Source: Pseudomonas marginalis (GTDB lineage: Bacteria > Pseudomonadota > Gammaproteobacteria > Pseudomonadales > Pseudomonadaceae). From it: a stretch of DNA of 64,000 nucleotides. The notes beneath the pieces were generated by a model. It ran no database searches. It saw nothing but the letters and a program-made list of their open reading frames with translations, and was not told the origin of the DNA. Both the position numbers and the translations under genes were made by a program. Positions 16,886 to 24,721 of the stretch are shown piece by piece; within the stretch, counting starts at the first letter, position 1, and each line of letters opens with the position of its first letter. The stretch is taken from assembly GCF_001645105.1 (NCBI RefSeq), contig NZ_LKEG01000053.1, positions 192,253 through 256,252 of the forward strand, written 5' to 3'.

Positions 16886-16910
16886 AACCGGTCTCAAAGG
16901 ACCGGTTCTT
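16886..16910. terminator. Hairpin terminator downstream of tRNA-Gly
   Basis: AACCGGTC/GACCGGTT form an 8-bp stem with a 6-base loop. It has an A-run on one side and CTTT on the other, so for the minus strand it reads stem then T-run, terminating the tRNA-Gly transcript. Confidence 0.6.
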
Positions 16911-16957
16911 TATGCATCCACCGTCAAAAACAACCAGACGTGGAACATGAATTTGAG

Positions 16958-17031
16958 TGGAGCGGGTAGAGGGAATCGAACCCTCGTCGGAAGCTTGGGA
17001 AGCTACTGTTCTACCATTAAACTATACCCGC
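16958..17031 (-). tRNA. tRNA-Gly (anticodon TCC)
   Basis: A 74-base cloverleaf on the minus strand. The acceptor GCGGGTA pairs with TACCCGC, anticodon TCC lies in the loop CTTCCCAA, the T-arm is GAGGGTTCGATTCCCTC, the discriminator is T and CCA is encoded. It stands alone between the DUF3833 gene and phaG. Confidence 0.95.
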
Positions 17032-17089
17032 TCAGAGCGGCTGACTTTGTACCAGATGTTCACCGGGATTTGAAGTTTTTCTTCAAAAA

Positions 17090-17181
17090 TGTGTGAGGGA
17101 GATGGCTTGCCTGCAATATCGACACCTCGGTGTGTCAGTCACACTTCAGTAAGGCTGTCGCAGACAAGCCAGCTCCGACAC
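17090..17181. repeat. Degenerate REPIN (two inverted REP-like units)
   Basis: TGTGAGGGAGATGGCTTGCCTGC at about 17091-17113 is mirrored imperfectly by the segment at about 17157-17181 (GCAGACAAGCCAGCTCCGACACAA). This is the layout of Pseudomonas REP doublets in the gap between tRNA-Gly and phaG. No other feature was found in this 161-base gap. Confidence 0.6.
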
Positions 17182-17192
17182 AAGCTTGCACC

Positions 17193-18077
17193 TCAGATTG
17201 CAAATGCATGCTGCGTCTGGCCATGTTGATAACGCAATCGGCTGACCTGCCGCTCCGGTTTCAAGAAGCCCACCACCGCATCCCGACTGTCGCGGCATGC
17301 TGCTTTGTGCTCCATGTCCAGAAAATGCCCGGTGGCCTGGATGGTACTGAAGCTGCTGTTAGAAACATGCTGCCCAAACAACTTGGCATCCTGGGCGCTG
17401 GTGTACTCGTCCCATTCGCCGTTCAGGAACAACACCGGAATATCGATCTGCTTGGCCGCCTTGAGGTAGCACAGGCGATCGCTGTTCAGCACATGGCTGA
17501 TGTGAAAGTGCATCTGCCCGTACTCATGCTCGGCCAGGCTGCTCACGTGTTTGTAGTTGAACCGCTTGAACAGTGACGGCAGGTGTTTGCCGATGGTGCT
17601 GTTGACCAGGTGGCCGACGCGGTCGCGGTCGAGGTTGCCGAGGTAGTCGACGCCTCGTTCCAGGTAGTCGCGCATCGGTGCGTTGATCACCGGGGAGAAC
17701 GAGCTGATCACGGCTTTTTCCACGCGACGAGGGCGGTGCGCGAGGGCGACCAGGGTGGCGGCGCCGCCCCAGGAAAATGACAGCACGTGTTCGGCGGCAA
17801 AGTGGTCGATCAGTTCCAGCAGGAGCTGGCCTTCGACTTCCTTCGTCAGCATTTGCTCATGGCGGTTATGGATTTTGGAACGACCCGCGTAGGGCTGATC
17901 GTACAAAACCACATTGAACTGCGGGTACAGGCTTTTCACGGTTTGGGCGAAGGATGCCGTGGTGGCCATTGAGCCGTTGACCAGGATGATGGTCTTTGCA
18001 GCAGCGTCCGCGCGATAGAACTCCGTGTAAACCCGGTATTGACCCTGTATATCCAACACAGCGATTTCTGGCCTCAT
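17193..18077 (-). CDS. phaG: PhaG: 3-hydroxyacyl-ACP acyltransferase/thioesterase
   Basis: A 294-residue alpha/beta-hydrolase-fold enzyme of the PhaG/RhlA family, linking fatty-acid synthesis to medium-chain-length polyhydroxyalkanoate by releasing or transferring 3-hydroxyacyl groups from ACP. The triad is Ser102 (SFSWGG), Asp223 (NGEWDEYT) and His251 (GHFLD), the same positions as RhlA. The N-terminus MRPEIAVLDIQGQYRVY and C-terminus QHAFAI match PhaG rather than RhlA, so rhamnolipid precursor synthesis is less likely. The start at 18077 gives the family length; the frame is open to 18125. The 306-base gap upstream probably holds its promoter; no clear sigma site was recognised there. Confidence 0.92.
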   Translation of the reverse strand: MRPEIAVLDIQGQYRVYTEFYRADAAAKTIILVNGSMATTASFAQTVKSLYPQFNVVLYDQPYAGRSKIHNRHEQMLTKEVEGQLLLELIDHFAAEHVLSFSWGGAATLVALAHRPRRVEKAVISSFSPVINAPMRDYLERGVDYLGNLDRDRVGHLVNSTIGKHLPSLFKRFNYKHVSSLAEHEYGQMHFHISHVLNSDRLCYLKAAKQIDIPVLFLNGEWDEYTSAQDAKLFGQHVSNSSFSTIQATGHFLDMEHKAACRDSRDAVVGFLKPERQVSRLRYQHGQTQHAFAI

Positions 18078-18383
18078 GTCGTAAGACTCCTGGCAAGCGG
18101 GTAGGGCGCGCAGATCACTCTGCACGAGCTATGTGACAGGTAGGCATACGCCTGGAAAGTGAGGGCCCATGTCGATCCGATGACGGCTGGCCGACGGGTG
18201 TTGTTATGGCGGGCTGTTTGCCGAGAAGGCCCGTAGATCAAGCGCGGGCGGGGCAAGGTGTTTCTTGGAGGTTATAGGCGACTCGCCAGTCATATTTAAA
18301 CTGGTGATTCTGATTCAAGCAGCAGAGCGGGTGCCTCGCAAGGCGATGGAGCCGTTTTTTGCCCATCACCGGCTGAACGGTCG

Positions 18384-19076
18384 TCAGACCTGGCGGATTT
18401 CGTCGTCAGTCAGCGCACGATAGTGGCCCGGCGCGAGGGTCGCATCCAGCACCAAGGGGCCCATGCGCTCGCGATGCAGGCCGATCACCTTGTTATCAAA
18501 GTGGCCGAACATGCGCTTCACTTGATGGTAACGACCTTCGATGATGCTCAGCCGCGCCGTTGTTGGCCCAAGCAATTCCAGCTCGGCGGGTTGAGTCGTG
18601 AGGTCCTCGAAGGCGAAGTACAGGCCGCCGGCAAAGGTCGTCGCATACTCAGGGCCGATGTCCTGTTCGGTCTCCACGTGGTAGACCTTGGGCAGTTTGG
18701 TCTGCGGCTGCGTCAGGCGCCGCGACCATTGGCCGTCGTTGGTGATCAGCATCAGGCCAGTGGTGTTGAAATCCAGGCGACCGGCGATGTGCAGTTCATC
18801 TTTGTCCGGCTCGTCGAGTAAATCCAGGACGGTCGGGTGCTGCGGATCCGCCGTAGCGCTCACGCAACCCTGGGGCTTGTGCAGCATGAAGTAGCGCGCC
18901 GGTTTGCCCGCTTGCAGCACTTCATCGTCCACGCATACGCGGCTGAATGTCCGCACCTCATGATGAGGATCGCTGACGGCCACGCCGTCGATCGACACGC
19001 GCCGCTCAACCAGCAACAGGCGCACTTGCTTGCGATTGAACCGCGGCAGGTTGCTGAGGAAACGATCAACCCGCAT
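18384..19076 (-). CDS. rsuA: 16S rRNA pseudouridine synthase, RsuA/RluB family
   Basis: A 230-residue RNA-modifying enzyme. It has an N-terminal S4-like RNA-binding domain (MRVDRFLSNLPRFNRKQVRLLL) and the catalytic domain with the Asp motif GRLDFNTTGLMLITNDG (Asp about 117), then KVYHVE and EGRYHQVKRMFG. Length equals RsuA, which converts U516 of 16S rRNA to pseudouridine, so that role is likely; RluE-type paralogues cannot be fully excluded. Its ATG overlaps the stop of the upstream CWC gene (TAATG). Confidence 0.88.
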   Translation of the reverse strand: MRVDRFLSNLPRFNRKQVRLLLVERRVSIDGVAVSDPHHEVRTFSRVCVDDEVLQAGKPARYFMLHKPQGCVSATADPQHPTVLDLLDEPDKDELHIAGRLDFNTTGLMLITNDGQWSRRLTQPQTKLPKVYHVETEQDIGPEYATTFAGGLYFAFEDLTTQPAELELLGPTTARLSIIEGRYHQVKRMFGHFDNKVIGLHRERMGPLVLDATLAPGHYRALTDDEIRQV

Positions 19077-19288
19077 TACGTCGGCTCAGCGCCACGCAAC
19101 TGCGCATCGACCTGGGCGCAACGCGGGCACAGGCAGGCTTTGTTGCGCAACTCATCGGGCAGGGCTTGGAGCACGGCGGGGTCGATGGTGACGCTGTAAC
19201 ACCAGCAGGCCTGGTCGACCGTACGTGGGTCAGCCAGGCTGCAGTCGTTGCGGGCCCCGCAGGCGGGGCAAAGGGTTGGCGTGGTCAT
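19076..19288 (-). CDS. Cysteine-rich CWC-family protein
   Basis: A 70-residue protein with two putative zinc ribbons: CPACGARNDC near the start, CWCYSV in the middle and CLCPRC at residues 53-58. The order C-x2-C ... CWC ... CxC-x2-C is the signature of the small CWC family of unknown function. It overlaps the pseudouridine synthase start by one base, as in many Pseudomonas genomes, so both are probably co-translated. Confidence 0.85.
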   Translation of the reverse strand: MTTPTLCPACGARNDCSLADPRTVDQACWCYSVTIDPAVLQALPDELRNKACLCPRCAQVDAQLRGAEPT

Positions 19289-19372
19289 GGGCAGGTTCGG
19301 GCTGGATCGGGCAAGGTTGCGGAGAATCGCGCTGTGCCTTGTACGATACAGGGCCGACCCTGCCCGGGCTAC

Positions 19373-20995
19373 TTAGAGCTGGAACTTGCTGACCAGTACG
19401 TTAAACGAGGTGGCCAGGCGCGACAGGTCCTGGCTGGAAGCGCTGGTCTGATGGGCACCGGCCGCCGTCTGGGTGGACAGGTCCTGAATGTTCAGCAGGT
19501 TACGGTCGACTTCGCGGGCCACCTGGGCCTGTTCTTCCGAGGCGGAGGCGATCACCAGGTTGCGTTCATTGATCTTCGCCACACTGGCGGTGATCCGTTG
19601 CAGCGCTTCGCCGGCGTTCTGCGCCAGGGTCTGGGTGTTGTTGGCCCAGGTCAGGCTCTTATTCATTGCCGCAACTGCACCGTCGGCGCCGGTCTGCACT
19701 TCACCAATCATCTTTTCAATATCGACCGTGGACGTCTGGGTGCGATGGGCCAGCGCTCGCACTTCATCGGCGACCACCGCAAAGCCACGACCTTGCTCAC
19801 CCGCCCGCGCCGCTTCAATGGCGGCGTTGAGGGCCAGCAGGTTGGTCTGGTCGGCGATGCCGCGGATCACATCGATCACCTTGCCGATTTCCCGCACCTG
19901 GCCGGCGAGGTCTGCGACCGACTGCGTGGAGTCGTTAATCTCGACCACCATCGAACTCATGCCGGACACGGCCTGTTCCACTTGCTGACGGCCATCTTCG
20001 GCTTCGGTGGTGGCCTGGCGCGAGGCTTCAGAGGTCGAGACGGCGTTGCTGGCCACTTCGTCCACGGCTGCGGTCATCTGGTTGACGGCGGTGGCCGCTT
20101 GCTGGATCTCATCATTCTGGCGGGTCAGGCCACGGCTGCTTTCATCGGTGACCGCACTCAGTTCTTCGGCGGCCGATGCAAGCTGGTCGGACGCGTTGGC
20201 GATTTCCATCAGGGTGCTTTTCAAGCCGCCCTGCATATCCGACAGCGCCACCAACAGTTGCCCGGCTTCGTCGGTACGCTCGGTGGTGATGGCTTGGGTC
20301 AGGTCGCCCTTGGCAATGCGTTGTGCACTCTGCACGGCCTGAGCGATGGGGCGCGTGATCAGGCGGGTGATCAACACGCCGATAGTCAGGGCGATGATGA
20401 AGGCCAGCACAATGCCGCTGATCATCCACGTCAACGCGCTGTTGCGCAGCTCGTCGGCGGCGACCGCCCCCTCTTTGATCTGGCGGTTATTGGATTCGAT
20501 CATCACGCGGATCAGCTCGCGCGCCTGACGGAAGACTTCATTGTTGGTGGTATTGAGCTGGGTGCGGGCCTCATCGACCTGGTTGCCGTCGAGCAGCGAC
20601 ATGATGCGCTCGGAGCTGCTGATGTAGGTGGGCAGGATCTGGTCGAGTTTGTCTCCCGCTGCGCGTTCATCATCTTCCAGCGGCGTTGCGCGGTAGGTGG
20701 CGTACGCAGCTTGGCTGCGCTTGAGTTCCTGGGCGATATCCTGGCGTACGCGGTCGCGGTCCTGGGCGGAAACGTCGCCTTTACTGGCGTCCATCAAGCG
20801 GTACAGGCCTCGGTTATGGGCCACCAGGCCATTGAGAGTGGCGTTTGTGTTGCTTACAGAAACCAGGTTGTTGGAGAACGTCAGCTCCAATGCCGTGGCG
20901 AGGCGCACCACCCCTTTGATGCCCAGCAAGCCAACCCCGAGGGTGACCAGCGCACACAGTAGAAATGAAAGCAGCAGCTTGGTTGAGATTTTCAT
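19373..20995 (-). CDS. Methyl-accepting chemotaxis protein (4HB sensor)
   Basis: A 540-residue chemoreceptor. TM1 spans about 8-30, a periplasmic helical domain of about 160 residues fits the four-helix-bundle type, and TM2 spans about 190-212. HAMP follows (RPIAQAVQSAQRIAKGDLTQ), then the cytoplasmic coiled coil whose hairpin tip IADQTNLLALNAAIEAARAGEQGRGFAVVADEVRALA binds CheA/CheW. The C-terminus is FQL with no NWETF-like CheR/CheB tether. The ATG at 20995 begins the TM1 basic-hydrophobic pattern; upstream sequence in frame is not family-like. Ligand unknown. Confidence 0.92.
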   Translation of the reverse strand: MKISTKLLLSFLLCALVTLGVGLLGIKGVVRLATALELTFSNNLVSVSNTNATLNGLVAHNRGLYRLMDASKGDVSAQDRDRVRQDIAQELKRSQAAYATYRATPLEDDERAAGDKLDQILPTYISSSERIMSLLDGNQVDEARTQLNTTNNEVFRQARELIRVMIESNNRQIKEGAVAADELRNSALTWMISGIVLAFIIALTIGVLITRLITRPIAQAVQSAQRIAKGDLTQAITTERTDEAGQLLVALSDMQGGLKSTLMEIANASDQLASAAEELSAVTDESSRGLTRQNDEIQQAATAVNQMTAAVDEVASNAVSTSEASRQATTEAEDGRQQVEQAVSGMSSMVVEINDSTQSVADLAGQVREIGKVIDVIRGIADQTNLLALNAAIEAARAGEQGRGFAVVADEVRALAHRTQTSTVDIEKMIGEVQTGADGAVAAMNKSLTWANNTQTLAQNAGEALQRITASVAKINERNLVIASASEEQAQVAREVDRNLLNIQDLSTQTAAGAHQTSASSQDLSRLATSFNVLVSKFQL

Positions 20996-21257
20996 GGCTT
21001 GAATCCGACGGTAGTAACGGAGGACGCACGGTAGAGCCTCCCTGGCCTGGTGCAGTGTCATAGTGACATCATCGCAATCGACAAAGTTTCGATCCAGACA
21101 AATTAACTGAATCGATAAAGCTCGCGCAGATGTATCAAGCTGTTGCAAGAACGCACCAGATTCCGTTTTTGATGTCAGATATTTCGTCATTCAGTGAAAG
21201 CTGAATGCCGCCCTCCCGCGTCGCTGGAGGTGCTCTTCCGCGGTCCAGGAGGCCGCC

Positions 21258-21617
21258 ATGTATCGACGACTGCTGCTCAGCGCTTTACTCGGTCTGACCC
21301 TTTCTGCTTGTGTGCCTTATTACGATGGAGGCCAGAGCTACTATCGATCCGAGGTCTACACCTCACCGGCGCCGGTGTATTACTACGGGGGTGGCACGGC
21401 GTACCCGTACCGCCGTGATTACTACCCTGCGCCGCGCTATTACGCGCCCCAACCGCGTTATTACTCGGCCCCGCGTTACTACCAGCCGGCCCCGCGTTAC
21501 TACGGACCGCGTGCCGGTTACCGGCCTTATCCGAACCAAGGCTGGGGCGGCGATCGTTGGGGTAATGGCGGGCACGGCCGCGGTGACTATGGAGGCGGTC
21601 GCGGCGGTCATCGCTGA
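21258..21617 (+). CDS. Tyr/Pro/Gly-rich putative lipoprotein
   Basis: A 119-residue protein with a short signal peptide ending in lipobox LTLSAC (Cys18). The mature part is low complexity: tandem units built on PRYY (residues about 53-82), then a Gly/Arg/Trp-rich tail. AGGAGG stands 7 bases before the ATG. Likely an outer-membrane or periplasmic lipoprotein; similar Tyr-rich coats are seen in small Pseudomonas surface proteins, but no function is known. The upstream 262 bases, to the chemoreceptor, hold nothing else recognised. Confidence 0.75.
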   Translation: MYRRLLLSALLGLTLSACVPYYDGGQSYYRSEVYTSPAPVYYYGGGTAYPYRRDYYPAPRYYAPQPRYYSAPRYYQPAPRYYGPRAGYRPYPNQGWGGDRWGNGGHGRGDYGGGRGGHR

Positions 21618-21632
21618 CGGGTCTGTAGTGCA

Positions 21633-21658
21633 AGCGGCGCAGGAAGCGCCGCTTTTTA
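21633..21658 (+). terminator. Rho-independent terminator after Tyr-rich lipoprotein gene
   Basis: AGCGGCGC and GCGCCGCT form an 8-bp stem with loop AGGAA, followed by TTTTTATT. It lies 16 bases after the stop. Confidence 0.85.
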
Positions 21659-21672
21659 TTGGCCACAATTAA

Positions 21673-22785
21673 TCAATAATCGGACAGGTCTGCCAGCGGA
21701 TGGCGGCCTTCCCACGCCTTAGTGAAATGCGCCTGCACCACCGCCTCCGGAATCGCGTTGATATCCGGCCAATGCCAATGCGGCGCCTGGTCCTTGTCGA
21801 TCAGCCGCGCACGCACGCCTTCGCTGAATTCGGGGTGACGGCAACAATTGAGGCTCAGGGTGTATTCCATCTGGAACACCTGCGCCAGGGACAGATGCCG
21901 GCCGCGTTGGATCTGTTCCCACACCAGGTGCGCGGTCAACGGGCAGCCTTCGCTGAGCGTCTTGCCGGCCCGGCTGAACAGTGGGTCGGCGTGTTCGCGC
22001 AATTGACTCAAGGCGCGCCAGGCACACCGCACATCACCCACGTCCAGCCATTCGTCGATCTGTGCCCGGCGTGGCAGCCATTGAGCCTCCGGTTGTTGCT
22101 CGACGGCTTCCTGGGCCAACGCCTTGAGCAGGCTGTTGAGTTGCATCGAGGTCTGTTCCTGCCAGTTCAGCTGCAGCAGGCCATCGAGCAGTTCGTCTTG
22201 CTGGTCGTCGCGCAGGAAGCGGTCGGCCAGGCCCAGGTCCAAAGCGTCGCGGCCGTTGATATGGGCACCCGTGAGGCCCAGGAAGAGGCCGAGCTTGCCT
22301 GGCAGGCGTGACAGGAACCAACTGGCGCCCACGTCCGGGTACAGGCCGATGCTGATCTCCGGCATGGCCAGCCGGCTGCTGGGGGTGACGATGCGCACCG
22401 CCGCACTTTGCAGCAGGCCCATGCCGCCACCCAGCACGTAGCCGTGGCCCCAGCAGATCAGCGGTTTGGGGTAGGTGTGCAGGCGGTAATCAAGGCGATA
22501 TTCCGCGGCAAAAAACTGCGCGGCCAGGTCCGGCACAACCCCTGGCTGTTCCCGGCACGCCTGCGCCAGGCTGCGCACTTCGCCACCGGCGCAAAACGCT
22601 TTGGGGCCGTTGCCGCGCAGCAGTACACAGACGATGTTCGGGTCCTTGGCCCAGGTATCCAGGCGTTCGCCCAGGGCGAGGATCATCGGCAAGGAAAGGG
22701 CATTGAGGGATTTTTCAGCGTCGAGGCTGGCGATGCCGATACGGGCACCGTCACTGCCGGTCAGTTCTTCGAAGTGCAGGTTCAT
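21673..22785 (-). CDS. Enoyl-CoA hydratase/isomerase family; probable 3-hydroxyisobutyryl-CoA hydrolase
   Basis: A 370-residue crotonase-fold protein. LRGNGPKAFCAGGEVRSLA (oxyanion-hole strand) and HGYVLGGGMGLLQSAAVRIV, then EISIGLYPDVGASWFLSRLPG with the catalytic Glu/Asp pair, are typical of 3-hydroxyisobutyryl-CoA hydrolase of valine breakdown; length is also that of this subgroup rather than short hydratases. The ATG at 22785 gives the usual MNLHFEE start. A hydratase/dehydratase role on another acyl-CoA is possible. It is divergent from ung. Confidence 0.82.
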   Translation of the reverse strand: MNLHFEELTGSDGARIGIASLDAEKSLNALSLPMILALGERLDTWAKDPNIVCVLLRGNGPKAFCAGGEVRSLAQACREQPGVVPDLAAQFFAAEYRLDYRLHTYPKPLICWGHGYVLGGGMGLLQSAAVRIVTPSSRLAMPEISIGLYPDVGASWFLSRLPGKLGLFLGLTGAHINGRDALDLGLADRFLRDDQQDELLDGLLQLNWQEQTSMQLNSLLKALAQEAVEQQPEAQWLPRRAQIDEWLDVGDVRCAWRALSQLREHADPLFSRAGKTLSEGCPLTAHLVWEQIQRGRHLSLAQVFQMEYTLSLNCCRHPEFSEGVRARLIDKDQAPHWHWPDINAIPEAVVQAHFTKAWEGRHPLADLSDY

Positions 22786-22921
22786 CGTGACCTCAATCGA
22801 TACGTTGAAGGATGAGTATGATCGCTTCGTAGGAAAGTGTCGGTGGTGTGTCAGATCAATTGACAAGCGGGGTCGGCTTTCCTAGGGTTCGCCTCATTCT
22901 TTTTGACAAGACTATTCAACC

Positions 22922-23614
22922 ATGACCGAAGACGACCGTATCAAACTCGAACCCAGCTGGAAACACGCCCTGCGGGATCAGTTCGAGCAGCCGTACATGG
23001 CGCAGTTGCGCGAGTTCCTGCGCCAGGAACATGCCGCCGGCAAAGAGATCTACCCGCCCGGCCCGTTGATTTTCAACGCGCTCAATTCCACGCCGCTGGA
23101 CAAAGTGAAAGTGGTGATCCTCGGCCAGGACCCGTACCACGGCCCTGGCCAGGCCCACGGCCTATGCTTCTCAGTGCAACCGGGCGTGCCGGCGCCGCCG
23201 TCACTGGTCAATATCTATAAAGAGCTCAAGCGCGACCTGAACATCGACATCCCCAATCACGGCTACCTGCAAAGCTGGGCCGACCAGGGCGTGCTGATGC
23301 TCAATACCACCATGACCGTCGAGCGCGCCAATGCCAATGCCCATGCGGGCAAGGGCTGGCAGTTTTTTACCGATCGGATTATCGAAGTGGTCAGCGAGCA
23401 TCAGCCGCATCTGGTGTTTTTGCTGTGGGGCGCACATGCCCAGGGCAAGCAGAAGCTGATCGATGCGACCAAACATCTGGTACTGACGTCGGTGCACCCG
23501 TCGCCGTTGTCGGCGTATCGCGGGTTTCTGGGTTGCGGGCATTTCAGCCGCACCAACAAGTTTCTCGAGCAGAATGGCGAGACGCCGATTGAGTGGCGCT
23601 TGCCGCCGCTCTAA
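22922..23614 (+). CDS. ung: Uracil-DNA glycosylase, family 1
   Basis: A 230-residue base-excision-repair enzyme that removes uracil from DNA. The water-activating motif is GQDPYHG with Asp70, the Leu-intercalation motif HPSPLSAYRG lies near the C-terminus, and VFLLWGAHAQGK is also conserved. Full length with an ATG at 22922. The neighbouring AbrB-tctABC genes show the same order as P. aeruginosa PA0750-PA0757. Confidence 0.97.
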   Translation: MTEDDRIKLEPSWKHALRDQFEQPYMAQLREFLRQEHAAGKEIYPPGPLIFNALNSTPLDKVKVVILGQDPYHGPGQAHGLCFSVQPGVPAPPSLVNIYKELKRDLNIDIPNHGYLQSWADQGVLMLNTTMTVERANANAHAGKGWQFFTDRIIEVVSEHQPHLVFLLWGAHAQGKQKLIDATKHLVLTSVHPSPLSAYRGFLGCGHFSRTNKFLEQNGETPIEWRLPPL

Positions 23615-23635
23615 CGGCTGTCGCTGATCAAGTCT

Positions 23636-23662
23636 GGGAGGGAGGGGGCTTGCTCCCACCCA
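23636..23662. repeat. REP-like element (GGGAGGGGGCTTGCTCCC type)
   Basis: GGGAGGGAGGGGGCTTGCTCCCACCC, between ung and the abrB gene, is a single REP-type unit with an imperfect palindrome, common in fluorescent pseudomonads. Confidence 0.6.
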
Positions 23663-23683
23663 CCTGTTGAACGGTGACAGCCT

Positions 23684-24721
23684 TTAGATCTTCTCGGGTT
23701 GGCGGTTCCAGTGCCTGAACAGCGGCTCCGCCAGAAACAACACAAACAGTAAACGCATCACCTGCATCGCCGTCACCAATGGCACCGACAGTTGCAGGGT
23801 CTCGGCCGTGAGGCTCATTTCGGCGATACCGCCGGGCATCATGCCCAGGGTCAGCGAGCGCAGGTCCAGATGGGTCAGGGCGCTCAACCCTACCGCCGCC
23901 AATGTCGCCAGCGCCATGGTCAAGGCCGTGCCAATCAAGGTACGGCCCATGAAAGAAGGCGCACGTCGGAAGAACTGCCGATTGAAGTGACACCCCAAAC
24001 CGCTGCCGATCAACCACTGGCCGATCTGGCTGCCGCCGTCGGGCAGGCCGATATGCAGGTCCCAGACGACGCTGGCCGTCGCACTCACCAACAACGGCCC
24101 GAACAACCAAGGGTTCGGCTGACGCAAACGCTGCCAGCCCCAGGCGACCAGTGCGCCCATCGGAAACAGCGCTAACAGCCAAGGCCAGCTCACGGGCGCC
24201 GGATGAAACTGCGGTGTACCGCCTTCCAGCAGGTACTTGAAGATCGCCGGCACACACAGCACCACCACCAGCACGCGCAGACTCTGCCCTGCCGCGACAC
24301 GGCTGAGCACGGCGCCATTGCGGGCGCCGAGGTTGACCATCTCGCCGGAACCGCCCGGCATGCTGGAGAAGAACGCGGTAGCGCGGTCTTCACCGCTGCG
24401 GCGCATTAACCATACGCCGACCACGCTCGACAGGCTGGTGACCAGCGCGCCGAAAAAGATCAGCCCGAAGTGGCTCATCACCTGCTCGATCACCACCGGC
24501 GTGAAGTGCAGGCCGATGCCAATGCCCACTACCCATTGGCCGCATTTGCGCCCGCCGGGGATCTCCGCCAACTGCCAGGGGGTTAGGCAGCGCACCAGAA
24601 TGATCGCCAGCAACGAGCCGACCATGTACGGCAAAGGCCAGCCCACCAGGCTGGCCAGGTAACCGCCGGCCAGGCCGACCAGCGGTGTTCCCCACCATTG
24701 TTTAAAGGTGACCTCAGACAT
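23684..24721 (-). CDS. AbrB-family duplicated membrane protein
   Basis: A 345-residue polytopic protein made of two repeats, each with a P-loop-like glycine turn: SSMPGGSGEMVNLGARNGA in the first half and MMPGGIAEMSLTAETLQLS in the second. This is the AbrB duplication family (once labelled ammonia monooxygenase). Its start at 24721 overlaps the tctA stop by 8 bases, so it is the last gene of the opdH-tctCBA operon, suggesting an accessory role in carboxylate uptake or release. It is not related to the AbrB DNA-binding protein. Confidence 0.82.
   Translation of the reverse strand: MSEVTFKQWWGTPLVGLAGGYLASLVGWPLPYMVGSLLAIILVRCLTPWQLAEIPGGRKCGQWVVGIGIGLHFTPVVIEQVMSHFGLIFFGALVTSLSSVVGVWLMRRSGEDRATAFFSSMPGGSGEMVNLGARNGAVLSRVAAGQSLRVLVVVLCVPAIFKYLLEGGTPQFHPAPVSWPWLLALFPMGALVAWGWQRLRQPNPWLFGPLLVSATASVVWDLHIGLPDGGSQIGQWLIGSGLGCHFNRQFFRRAPSFMGRTLIGTALTMALATLAAVGLSALTHLDLRSLTLGMMPGGIAEMSLTAETLQLSVPLVTAMQVMRLLFVLFLAEPLFRHWNRQPEKI

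Noticed and set aside
19166..20962. 598-codon frame antisense to the chemoreceptor gene
   Set aside because: Shadow of the GC-rich, Ala-rich chemoreceptor; no family, and the minus-strand frame is an unmistakable chemoreceptor.
21277..21672. Four 100-130-codon frames on both strands over the Tyr-rich lipoprotein gene
   Set aside because: Created by the repetitive TAT/CGC-rich sequence; only the 21258 frame has AGGAGG and a signal peptide.
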